Shown piece after piece: positions 1 to 8,500 of a stretch of DNA of 25,049 bases. Numbering within the stretch: position 1 is the stretch's first letter; each line of letters begins with the position of its first letter. The translations under genes and the position numbers were made by a program. A model generated the notes under the pieces. It was not told the DNA's origin. It made no database searches and saw only the letters and a list, made by a program, of their open reading frames with translations. This DNA comes from Bianquea renquensis. GTDB lineage: Bacteria; Bacillota; Clostridia; Lachnospirales; Bianqueaceae. Location: NCBI RefSeq assembly GCF_014384895.1, contig NZ_JACRSQ010000039.1, positions 1-25,049 on the forward strand. Reading direction: 5' to 3'.

Positions 1-555
1 AGCCTATCGAAAAAGGCTTGCACCATGCACTCGATAAAAAGTACCAAGCTGGAGGCGGCTACCCTATATGCAATCCGGCAGCAGGTACACCTTGCGGTCA
101 ACTATTCCGCTATTATCGCCCAAATCAACGCGGCGCCGCAGAAAAAAAGCCAGTCTGTGCGGCTGAATGAGCAGATCAGCGCGAAAGAAAAAGAGCTTGC
201 CAGAATTATGCGGTACAAGCAAGCTCTTTATCAGGACTGGAAAGACGGCAACATTACCCATAACGATTACCGGCACATGGGCGCGGACTATGAACAGCAA
301 ATCGAAACGGCTATGGCGGTAATCGACAGCTTGAAAGCGGAGCGGGACAAACTGGAAAACGGGATTGACGAGGAAAACCCATTTTTGACCGCTTTCAAGA
401 AGTACGAGAACATCGACAAGCTGACAAGGGAAATTCTCATTGAACTGGTTGATTATATCAAGGTGTATGAAGGCGGCGACATCAGTATCAAGTTTAAGTT
501 TGCCGACGAACTGCACCGTATCATGGAATATGTGGAAATCAACCGCGACTTGTAG
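1..555 (+). CDS. Large serine recombinase, C-terminal part (partial at window edge)
   Basis: The reading frame is open from base 1, so the visible 184 residues are the C-terminal end of a longer protein cut by the window. The part seen starts just before a CTMHSIKSTKLE motif, runs through a long charged helical stretch (about visible residues 45-120, likely coiled coil), and ends with a segment of the type FxxFxKYENIDKLTREILIELVDYIKVYE. This arrangement is typical of the region after the zinc ribbon in TnpX/TndX-like large serine recombinases (DUF4368 type) of Clostridia. Such enzymes excise and integrate mobilizable or conjugative elements by serine-phosphodiester exchange. The catalytic N-terminal domain is not visible, so activity cannot be judged. 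It converges on the minus-strand ABC exporter genes with only 60 bases between them. Confidence 0.85.
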   Translation, partial: SLSKKACTMHSIKSTKLEAATLYAIRQQVHLAVNYSAIIAQINAAPQKKSQSVRLNEQISAKEKELARIMRYKQALYQDWKDGNITHNDYRHMGADYEQQIETAMAVIDSLKAERDKLENGIDEENPFLTAFKKYENIDKLTREILIELVDYIKVYEGGDISIKFKFADELHRIMEYVEINRDL

Positions 556-615
556 CAGGTGGGATAATTCCCGCTTGTTGCTCCCACTATCGTTTGACGA
601 GTTTCCTAATACGTA

Positions 616-2262
616 TCACTCATATGTGTCATATTGATATAGTTGAGTATCCGATATAATCAAATACTTATCCGCATTTCGTATAGTGGATCTGCGATGG
701 GAAATAAGTATGACAGTTTTGCCGCGCTGCTTAAGAGTGTCCATAATCTGTAAAACGATTGACTCCGATTCACTGTCCAGCGCAGATGTCGGTTCATCTA
801 AAATAACAATCTCGGAATCCTTTAACAGGGCTCTGGCCAATGCCACCCGCAGGCGTTGACCGCCGGACAATGTATTGGCATTTCGATTTACATCCAAATC
901 TCCTAATGACAGGTCGTGCAATACATCGAAAATCTCCTCGTCTGTTTTATCGGGGGCAACGTATAACAAATTATCGAGAATTGAATTTTCTTCGAACAGT
1001 TGACCGTGCTCAGGCGAATACGCAATATGGCTTCTCAAATCCTTCGGTTTGATTCTTCGGGCTTCTATCCCAAAGATATGAATATCACCTGTATAATCGA
1101 TTAGTCCCATCAATGCCTTGACTATACTAGATTTCCCGCTGCCGCTAGGGCCGATAAGCGCCGTTATTTCGCCGCTCTTGATCTCAGCATTGACATCATT
1201 CAGAATCCAATTCTCGTTTTTATAGGCAACACTAAAATTGCTAAAGACAATCGCTGTCTTTTCCTCATTGGTCAATATTATCTGGTCCATTTCCTCCTTC
1301 TGTTCATATTCGTTAGGCAGCTGCAGAACCTTCTGTAAGCGATTATACGACACCATATGGATGCTTAACTGCTGAACGGCTGTTCCCAGACCATTTGTTT
1401 GCATAATGATAAACCTACATATCTGCGCAATCATAACAGTAGACGCTAGCTCGATACTGTTTGTGGCCGCTAGTATACAGGCTATCGGCGTTATGAGGGA
1501 GGTACATATCGTAGCTAGAAATTCCAGCGTTACTTTCCTATATAAATTCAGACGGATGCCCTTCTTCCCCATATGGTAGATACCATCGGCTTTTTCAACG
1601 ATACGCCCGGCAATGGCGTCTCCGATTTGAAGTTGCCGAACCGTAATTTTACCACGGATCGCTGTATCAGTAATTCTGACAAAATCTTCGCGGGCAGCGA
1701 GAGTCTCTTTTTCCAGCTGTTTAAACTTGTTTATAAATACCCAGTTTAAAAAGATAATTGCCACGGTTAGGCTCGATACCAGCCCCCCAATAATGACATT
1801 GATCGCAAACAGTGCGATGAAATAGCCGATGGCGTGTACCAAGGGAAACAAAATGGCGAACAGATCGGCAGAAATAATATTGACCATCATTTCAGAGTCG
1901 CTGTTGTAGTAGGTGTAGAACTCCCCCCTGTCTGCATTGTTAAGCAGTGAATATTTTGTGTTTACCACACTTTTATAGATATCATGTTTGACTTCATTTT
2001 GCGTTTTGACTACGAAGGCACTAAAAATGTACCGAGACACATCTTCTATGATAACCGCCGTTACCAGTGTGACAGCGGTAACAGACATGATGATGAGGAT
2101 ATTTCTAAAGCTTGCATCCTCTCGGGTGAGCTCAGCCGTATAATAATTCAGGCTGACGGAAAATCCGAAATTGATGGCAAAAGACGTCAGAGTCGGCATC
2201 ACCAATCCAATAATCCATAGAAACGGTCTCTTGCGTATATATCCAAACAATTGCCTAATCAT
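616..2262 (-). CDS. ABC exporter half-transporter (permease-ATPase fusion), second of pair
   Basis: The protein has 548 residues, with membrane segments over roughly residues 10-290 and a nucleotide-binding domain from about 335. Walker A is GPSGSGKS (371-378), the signature is LSGGQ (465-469), Walker B runs into DE (489-490), and the switch histidine is H522. The usual Q-loop glutamine appears replaced: the sequence reads YSPEHG (E418) where VPQ is expected. Its ATG overlaps the end of the upstream exporter gene by 8 bases, so the two are translationally coupled and probably form a heterodimer in the cytoplasmic membrane. Upstream remnants of NRPS and BtrH-like genes suggest that the pair once exported a peptide natural product. 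That substrate is inference; the ABC exporter family assignment is firm. Codon and base use is AT-richer than in the core operon. Confidence 0.93.
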   Translation of the reverse strand: MIRQLFGYIRKRPFLWIIGLVMPTLTSFAINFGFSVSLNYYTAELTREDASFRNILIIMSVTAVTLVTAVIIEDVSRYIFSAFVVKTQNEVKHDIYKSVVNTKYSLLNNADRGEFYTYYNSDSEMMVNIISADLFAILFPLVHAIGYFIALFAINVIIGGLVSSLTVAIIFLNWVFINKFKQLEKETLAAREDFVRITDTAIRGKITVRQLQIGDAIAGRIVEKADGIYHMGKKGIRLNLYRKVTLEFLATICTSLITPIACILAATNSIELASTVMIAQICRFIIMQTNGLGTAVQQLSIHMVSYNRLQKVLQLPNEYEQKEEMDQIILTNEEKTAIVFSNFSVAYKNENWILNDVNAEIKSGEITALIGPSGSGKSSIVKALMGLIDYTGDIHIFGIEARRIKPKDLRSHIAYSPEHGQLFEENSILDNLLYVAPDKTDEEIFDVLHDLSLGDLDVNRNANTLSGGQRLRVALARALLKDSEIVILDEPTSALDSESESIVLQIMDTLKQRGKTVILISHRRSTIRNADKYLIISDTQLYQYDTYE

Positions 2263-3928
2263 TCATCTCACCCCTACCAGAATCCCTTTCCACACTGTTT
2301 ATTTGTCCGTCGCGAATGATGAGCTGCCGGTCAAAGCGAGCGATCAACTCCGGCTCGTGGATAATACAAACTACCGTTTTATCCCCTGTTCCGTTTACGA
2401 TGTAATCCATGATGGCGTCGCGGCTTTTTGCATCTAAGGCGGAGGTCGGCTCGTCAAATAGCCAGACATCCGCATCTCGTAAAAAGGCCCGTGCTAAATT
2501 AATACGCTGTACCTGACCGGTTGACATGGAGTCAATCACATTGTTCAGCACCGTTTCGTATCCGTCGTCCAAAGTTTCAATAAATTCATGGATATCCGCT
2601 AAACGGCAGGCTCGTATCACGTCTTCTTCCGAAGCCCCGGGTTTCGCTATCGATATATTGTTATATATTGTATCTGAAAACATGAACGATTCTTGTGGTA
2701 CGACGGATAGATTCTTTCTCAGGTCATCAATCGACATCTTCGAAATATTTTGTCCCTGAAAAAAAATCTCTCCCTCACACGGCGTATACAGACCATTCAG
2801 CAATTTAAATAAGGTGGTCTTTCCACTGCCGCTTTTTCCTAATATGGCTACTTTATCACCTTTCATAATTTGAATGGAAACCTCTCGTAGGACTCTGTCT
2901 TCCCGATAGGCAAAGGATACCTTCCGTATATCGAAAACGGGCTCCTCCCCCACCGGGCTCAATGCCACTCCGGTTACACGCTCGTCAGGAATATCCAGCA
3001 GTGACTTAATTCGTGTCATACACGATCTGACGGTCTGATATTGGTTCCCTATGCCAGTTAACAGGTTGATGCCGTCCCCCGCGATGTCGATATAGAACAT
3101 GATAGAGATAATCTGGCCGATTGTCATATTCCCCCGAAGAATGAGATACCCCGCAATTGTAAATAAAATAGGGTTCGCGATATAGCCGATACAGCGGGAA
3201 AACGATTGTATCAGCCGGTCTCGCTTGGCTTTCTTAAGCCTAGCCACCTCCAGTTCATCGAGATGATCACGATTTTTTTTTATGAATATGTTTTCAAGAC
3301 AATAGGATTTGAGTATAATAATAAAATTCAATGTTTCCTTAATAAAATTGATATTGGTTCCCACCGCTTTTTGTTCATCTAAGTTCAAATTGTACATCTT
3401 TTTTGATAAGATCAACGATGGCAGCAAAGTCAGAGGAAAAAGAACCATACAAATCAGAAACAGAACCCAATGTATCTTAATGATCGCGATAAAGACAATG
3501 ACAATCTTGATGGGTATTTGCCCCAGTGCTACAATGATGTTAAACCATCCTGTGATACCTCCGGTATTGTCGACAGCGGTCGTCATGAGTTCCCCCTCGT
3601 TGATATCTGACAAAGTCTTATATTCCGCTTTGCATAGCTTCTCAGCCATTTTTTTATGTAAAAGGTTGGTGAACTTGATGGACATACTCTGCATGCGTAT
3701 AAACAGCAGGCACCCGGCGATAAAACTGGTCAGTACGGAAATCGTAATTATGGTGGTGTTGAAAATAACAGAGGAAAGACCTAAACTGACAGAATCTATT
3801 ATGCGCCCCAGATACCTCGCACTCATAAACTGCGTAATGGCAAGGATTACTGCCAACACCAGCATTCCCATACTGTCAATATTAATGCGCTTTCCATATA
3901 TCTGGCGGATAAATTGCTGAATTTTCAT
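2255..3928 (-). CDS. ABC exporter half-transporter (permease-ATPase fusion), first of pair
   Basis: The protein has 557 residues, with a type IV-like transmembrane region (about 20-290) followed by an ATPase domain. Walker A is GKSGSGKT (364-371), the Q-loop is VVPQES (Q412), Walker B ends in DE (492-493) and the switch histidine is H524. The ABC signature reads MSTGQ (468-472) instead of LSGGQ, a departure often seen in one half of asymmetric heterodimeric exporters. The start ATG is preceded by GAGGTGAT and overlaps, as ATGA, the stop of the broken BtrH-like gene upstream. The original operon was therefore coupled: NRPS, BtrH-like gene, exporter, exporter. The gene itself shows no disruption. 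Whether it is still transcribed is unclear, since its former upstream promoter region has been replaced by debris. Confidence 0.93.
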   Translation of the reverse strand: MKIQQFIRQIYGKRINIDSMGMLVLAVILAITQFMSARYLGRIIDSVSLGLSSVIFNTTIITISVLTSFIAGCLLFIRMQSMSIKFTNLLHKKMAEKLCKAEYKTLSDINEGELMTTAVDNTGGITGWFNIIVALGQIPIKIVIVFIAIIKIHWVLFLICMVLFPLTLLPSLILSKKMYNLNLDEQKAVGTNINFIKETLNFIIILKSYCLENIFIKKNRDHLDELEVARLKKAKRDRLIQSFSRCIGYIANPILFTIAGYLILRGNMTIGQIISIMFYIDIAGDGINLLTGIGNQYQTVRSCMTRIKSLLDIPDERVTGVALSPVGEEPVFDIRKVSFAYREDRVLREVSIQIMKGDKVAILGKSGSGKTTLFKLLNGLYTPCEGEIFFQGQNISKMSIDDLRKNLSVVPQESFMFSDTIYNNISIAKPGASEEDVIRACRLADIHEFIETLDDGYETVLNNVIDSMSTGQVQRINLARAFLRDADVWLFDEPTSALDAKSRDAIMDYIVNGTGDKTVVCIIHEPELIARFDRQLIIRDGQINSVERDSGRGEMND

Positions 3929-4378
3929 TGTATCACCTCACGATCGATTAAAGTATAGAATTGATTGTTACATAGTTCTTCTAGGTTTTTCAATTCTTGG
4001 AAATGTATCTCTATATTTCTTTTAATTAATTCATCATGAGTTATGGTATACTTGATAAATAATGTTTTTAATATATTATGTCCAATATTTCTTTGCGTTT
4101 TATAATAATATTATCACAACTTGGATAGAATTCTTTCATCTGATAATACTGGACATATTTTAAATTTGTCGATAAAGAGAGATTGCTGAATAATTCATTG
4201 ACCATTCCCTGTTCTATGCATTTCGTTCAAAGCAATGCCGATTATCCGTATCCAGGATACAAAATCCCCGAGAGAGATCGTCATAGCCAATTATCATGAC
4301 ATCATGGGTAAAATGATTCGTTTTATAGTGGATATTCCAATTTCCTTTAGCTTCCATTTCATATAAATCAATTGGCGT
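3925..4378 (-). pseudogene. Remnant of a BtrH/C39-peptidase-like gene
   Basis: One frame (about 4378-4214) reads PIDLYEM, then HYKTNHFTHDVMIIGYDD, then FCILDTDNRHCFE. This is the H-x-x-x-x-I-x-GYD and F-x-I-x-D pattern of the papain/C39-like fold found in butirosin BtrH N-terminal domains. It ends at a stop (4214-4216). The next part of the protein continues in another frame (IEQGMVNELFSNLSL, about 4210-4090), and the last part in a third frame ends at TGA 3925-3927, overlapping the exporter start. The first third of the gene is missing and is fused to condensation-domain sequence at about 4378. BtrH-type proteins move acyl or peptidyl groups from carrier proteins, which fits the carrier protein remnant upstream. 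The family call rests on motif recall and is moderate; the broken state is clear. Confidence 0.6.
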
Positions 4379-5262
4379 AAATACTATGAAGTGCCAGATA
4401 AAGGGAAACCAACAGAATCGAATCTTGTGTCGTCTGATTCTTACGGGCATATACTACCGCGACATTCGAGGCTGTTACCTCCGATAAGGCTGTCTGCAAA
4501 TTTCCGTAGGCAAATTCTTTGCCGGATATATCAAATCCCGACAGGCGCGTCTTCCAATACTCTCGTATCGCTTGATACTCCTCTGATTGATAATACTGTT
4601 CTTCAAAATTGGTATACTGATCATACTGGTAGAATGCATTTTTCAGCTCGGTCTTCTCTGAAACGAGTCACATTTCTTCCTGCAGCAGACTGGTGGACCC
4701 ATCCAGTAAAATATGATGCACATCGAACAACAGCCACTGCTTATCCCGGCATCAGTTTCCTCTCAAGCAGCGTAAAACACGGCCTTAGCATCTAATGCCG
4801 TTCAACGATTTTCTCCATGATTTCCCAGATTTCACCTTCCGTCATTCCGGTGGTATCACTAATAAAAGGGATGTTATAGACGAATTTATCCTCTACAATC
4901 CGATAATCATAATAAACGCGTAGCTGTGAGGAGGACATGGATAATATGATAGCTCATCCGTATCGTCATCCCCGCTTTTCATCTCCTCTATGGATGACCG
5001 ATTTTTGCCCCCCTCCCGTTTTGATTCGCGCTCATCGATAAATACCGCCAATCCCCGTATGCTCACATAGTCGAATAAATCGGCAACTTTTTAATAATCC
5101 AGGATATTTCTCTTCCAGCCGGTCATGCATCTTGGTAAGCATGACCGAATCCCCTCCCATTTCGAAGAAGTTATCATAGACATTCCGTCTACATCTTTTT
5201 CTGTCTTCGTAGATTGAATAGGCAATGAGTAAAACTGGTATTGTCCATTGCTATTTCTTTTC
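4378..5262 (-). pseudogene. Remnant of a nonribosomal peptide synthetase (A end, PCP, C domain)
   Basis: Read on the minus strand across frames, the order is: an A10-like adenylation end (KRNSNGQYQFYSLP, about 5262-5220); a carrier protein with the phosphopantetheine serine in NFFEMGGDSVMLTKM (about 5175-5120) and then VADLFDYVSI (about 5085); a condensation domain start MSSSQLRVYYDYR ... YNIPF (4938 on); a VERH-MLRPCF segment (about 4800); and the catalytic WLLFDVHHILLDGSTS (about 4740-4690) followed by EYWKTRLSGF. The damage is extensive. Frameshifts are needed near 5190, 5088, 4940 and 4745. There is a TAG at 4792-4794 where the conserved RHEMLR glutamate is expected, and a TGA at 4668-4670. 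The condensation domain stops at about 4378, where it joins the BtrH-like remnant. The NRPS call is firm from the two catalytic motifs; the gene cannot be functional. Confidence 0.85.
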
Positions 5263-5539
5263 ATAGGAGTATCCGTTATGAACGCTATTGGTATTGATGG
5301 TAAAAGCACTCATAAAGTCCGCCATCAATGTGTTAGACAACCAGACCAGAAGCCTTGACGGGGAAACCAAAGTCTACATGGAGCATACCGGCAGATACTA
5401 TGAACCAATCGTCACATGGCTTTCCGATGCTGGTATTTTTGTCAGCACTGTGAATCCTATCCTCGCAAGGGCTACAACTATCAGTGTACTCCCAATTTAC
5501 TTTTACAAGTGGAAGTTAACTTATCACTCAGACGTCAGC
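5262..5539 (+). mobile_element. IS110-family transposase fragment (N-terminal, decayed)
   Basis: An ATG at 5278, with AGGAG upstream, begins MNAIGIDGKST, like the N-terminus of IS110 transposases (usually MNAxGIDVSKGKS), but three residues short. The frame then breaks. A second frame (to about 5470) reads KVYMEHTGRYYEPIVTWLS then DAGIFVSTVNPIL, the conserved second block of the IS110 DEDD (RuvC-like) domain. The spacer between the two blocks is much too short, so there is an internal deletion. After NPIL the protein pattern is lost, and the rest of the transposase, including the C-terminal serine domain, is absent. It lies between the NRPS remnant and the polC stop codon, so it probably marks a deletion or insertion junction. 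The exact ends of the element cannot be set. Confidence 0.72.
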
Positions 5540-8500
5540 CTAAAATAGGCTTAGCTGATCGGTCTCGGGCAGATCTCCAAAGACCCCCAACTTTTTCATT
5601 GTGTCCGCAATAGTCCGGCTGACCTTTGTCCTTGCCAGGAAGTCTTCAATTGTCGTAAAGGGGCCATCACGTCTGGCCTCCTCGATACTCTGGGCTGCCG
5701 TGACACCCATGCCCTGCAGTGCGTTGAATGGCGGCAAAAGTCTCCCGTCCTCCGTAATCTGGAATCGGGTACCGTGAGACCGATATAAATCCATGGGCTC
5801 AAATTCCACGCGCCGGCAGTACATCTCCACGACCAGCTCCAAAATCGTCTTCACATCCTTCTCTTTCGCCGTCGCCTCTTTTCCCTTGGCATCGATTTCG
5901 TCGATGGCTTCTCGCGCCCGCTCGATTCCCATGCACATAAGCTCGTAATCAAAGCCGTCGGCCCGCACCGTGTAGAATGCCGCATAGTACGCTTCTTTAT
6001 AATAGACTTTATAGTACGCGACCCTGAGGGACATGGTGACGTAGGCAGCCGCATGGGCCTTTGGAAACAAGTATTTAATCTTTTTACAGGAGGCGATGTA
6101 CCACTCGGGGACATTGGCCTCCCGCATAGCGGCCTCATCCTCCGGCTTCAGACCTTTCCCCTTTCGGACGGACTCCATAATTTTGAAGGAGCGCAAGCTT
6201 TCCATTCCCTTGTGGATCAGGTATGTCATAATATCGTCCCGGCAGCAGATGCACTCTGAGATGGTCGCTGTCTTGGAGCCGATCAGGTCCTTCGCATTAT
6301 TATTCCACACGTCGGTACCGTGGGAGAGACCGGATATCCGAACCAAATCGGAAAAGCTCTGGGGCTTCGTATCCACCAACATCTGCCGGACAAAATTCGT
6401 CCCATACTCCGGGATTCCGAAGGAACCCACCGGGCTGTTGATTTCTTCCGGCGTGACCTCCAGTGCCTCCGTCGATAGAAATAAGGACATAACTTTTTTA
6501 TCGTCCAGGGGAATGTCCGTCGCCTTCACACCGGTCAGATCCTCTAACATCCGAATCATCGTGGGATCATCATGCCCCAGTATATCCAATTTTAGCAGTC
6601 TTCCGTGGAGCTGGTGATAGTCAAAGTGCGTCGTGATGATATCCGTTTCTGTGTCATTTGCAGGGTGCTGTACCGGGCAGAATTGATAGATGCTGTACCC
6701 CTTTGGGACGACCATCTGGCCTCCTGGGTGCTGACCGGTCGTCCTCTTGACCCCTGTACAGCCCGCCACCAAGCGGCTGACCTCCGCACTGTTCACATGT
6801 TTATTGTGCTCATCCAAATATTTTTTCACGAATCCATAGGCCGTCTTTTCCGCCAGACTTCCCATGGTCCCTGCCCTGAATACATGCCCCTGACCAAAGA
6901 GCTCTTCGGTAAATGCATGAGCCCTCGGCTGATATTCTCCAGAAAAGTTTAGATCGATATCGGGCTCTTTATCGCCATCAAATCCTAGAAACGTCTCAAA
7001 AGGGATCTCCTGCCCATCTTTCGTCAACATCTCCCCACAGTTGGGACAGACTTTGTCGGGCAGGTCAAACCCTGATTTTCCTTTGGTCGCTTCAATCTCG
7101 GCGGATTCAAATTCGCTGTATTGGCATTTCTTACAGTAATAGTGGGGTGGGAGCGGGTTGACTTCCGTAATGCCGGCCATGGTGGCGACAAAGGAGGAGC
7201 CAACGGATCCTCTGGACCCCACCAGGTACCCGTCGCCGACAGACTTCCACACCAGACGCTGTGCGATGATATAGAGACTGGCAAATCCATTTTTGATAAT
7301 CGATTTTAGCTCACGTTCCAGGCGCTGCTCCACCGGCTCCGGCAGAGGCTTTCCGTACATGGACTCCGCCTTCTCGTGGGTGATGCTAACCAACTCATCA
7401 TTGGCACCTTCAATTTCTGGCGTAAAGGTTCCATCGGGAATCGGCTTGATAACTTCAATCTGCTCACTGATTTTCAGTGGATTGTCAATGACCAGCTCCG
7501 TTGCCTTCGCCTCACCGAAATAGGAGAACTCCTCCAACATTTCGTCTGTTGTCCTGAAATAGAGAGGCGGCTGGTGATCCGCATCATCGAAATGCTTTGC
7601 CGCCATGATGATCCGCCGGTAGATTTCATCCTCGGGTTCCAGGAAATGGACGTCACATGTGGCGACAACCGGTTTATTGTAGGTCTCGCCAAGCTGCACA
7701 ATCCGCCGGTTGATGTCCATCAGTTCCTCTTTGCTCGCCACCGTTTTGTTGCGCAACATGAACTCATTGTTTCCCAACGGCTGAATCTCCAGATAGTCAT
7801 AGAAATTCACAAGCCGTTCAATACTTTCCGGGCTATCGTTGTTCAACACCGCTTGATACAACTCGCCTGCTTCACAGGCAGAGCCTATCAGAAGTCCTTC
7901 CCGCAGGCGTATAAACTCGCTCTTGGGTATCCGCGGGGTACGATAAAAATACTTAAGATGCGCGATGGAAACGAGCTCATATAGATTCCGCAGACCTGCC
8001 AAATTTTTGACCAATATAATGGCGTGATGTGCCCGCAACCGTTTCACATCCGTATTTTCGTGTATATACTCGTTGACACCGGCCAGATTGTCGATGGAGT
8101 GTTCGGATAGCGCCCCAAAACACTTCAACAAAATCTGCGCCGTCGCCTCCGCGTCATCCACCGCTCGATGATGATTCTCCAACTCGATCCCCAGATGCTT
8201 TGCAACAGAATCCAGCGTAAAGCGCTTTAAATCATAGAGGCCACGGCTCAACTCCAGGGTATCCAAAATCGTATTGGATATCTTGGAAAGACCTAATTCG
8301 GACGCTTTTCTCTCGATAAATCCTGTGTCAAAAGCCGCATTGTGTGCTGTCAAAATGCCGTCTCCAGCCCATTCCAGGAACTGTGGGAGTACGATATCGA
8401 TGGGGTCGGCATCCGCTACATCCTCCTGCGTTATGGACGTCAGCTCCGTGATCTCCTCGGGAATGGGAATCTGCGGATTGACAAACCGGCTAAATCGATC

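Noticed and set aside
4391..4795. 134-codon plus-strand open frame
   Set aside because: Antisense to condensation-domain remnants that are clearly recognisable on the minus strand.
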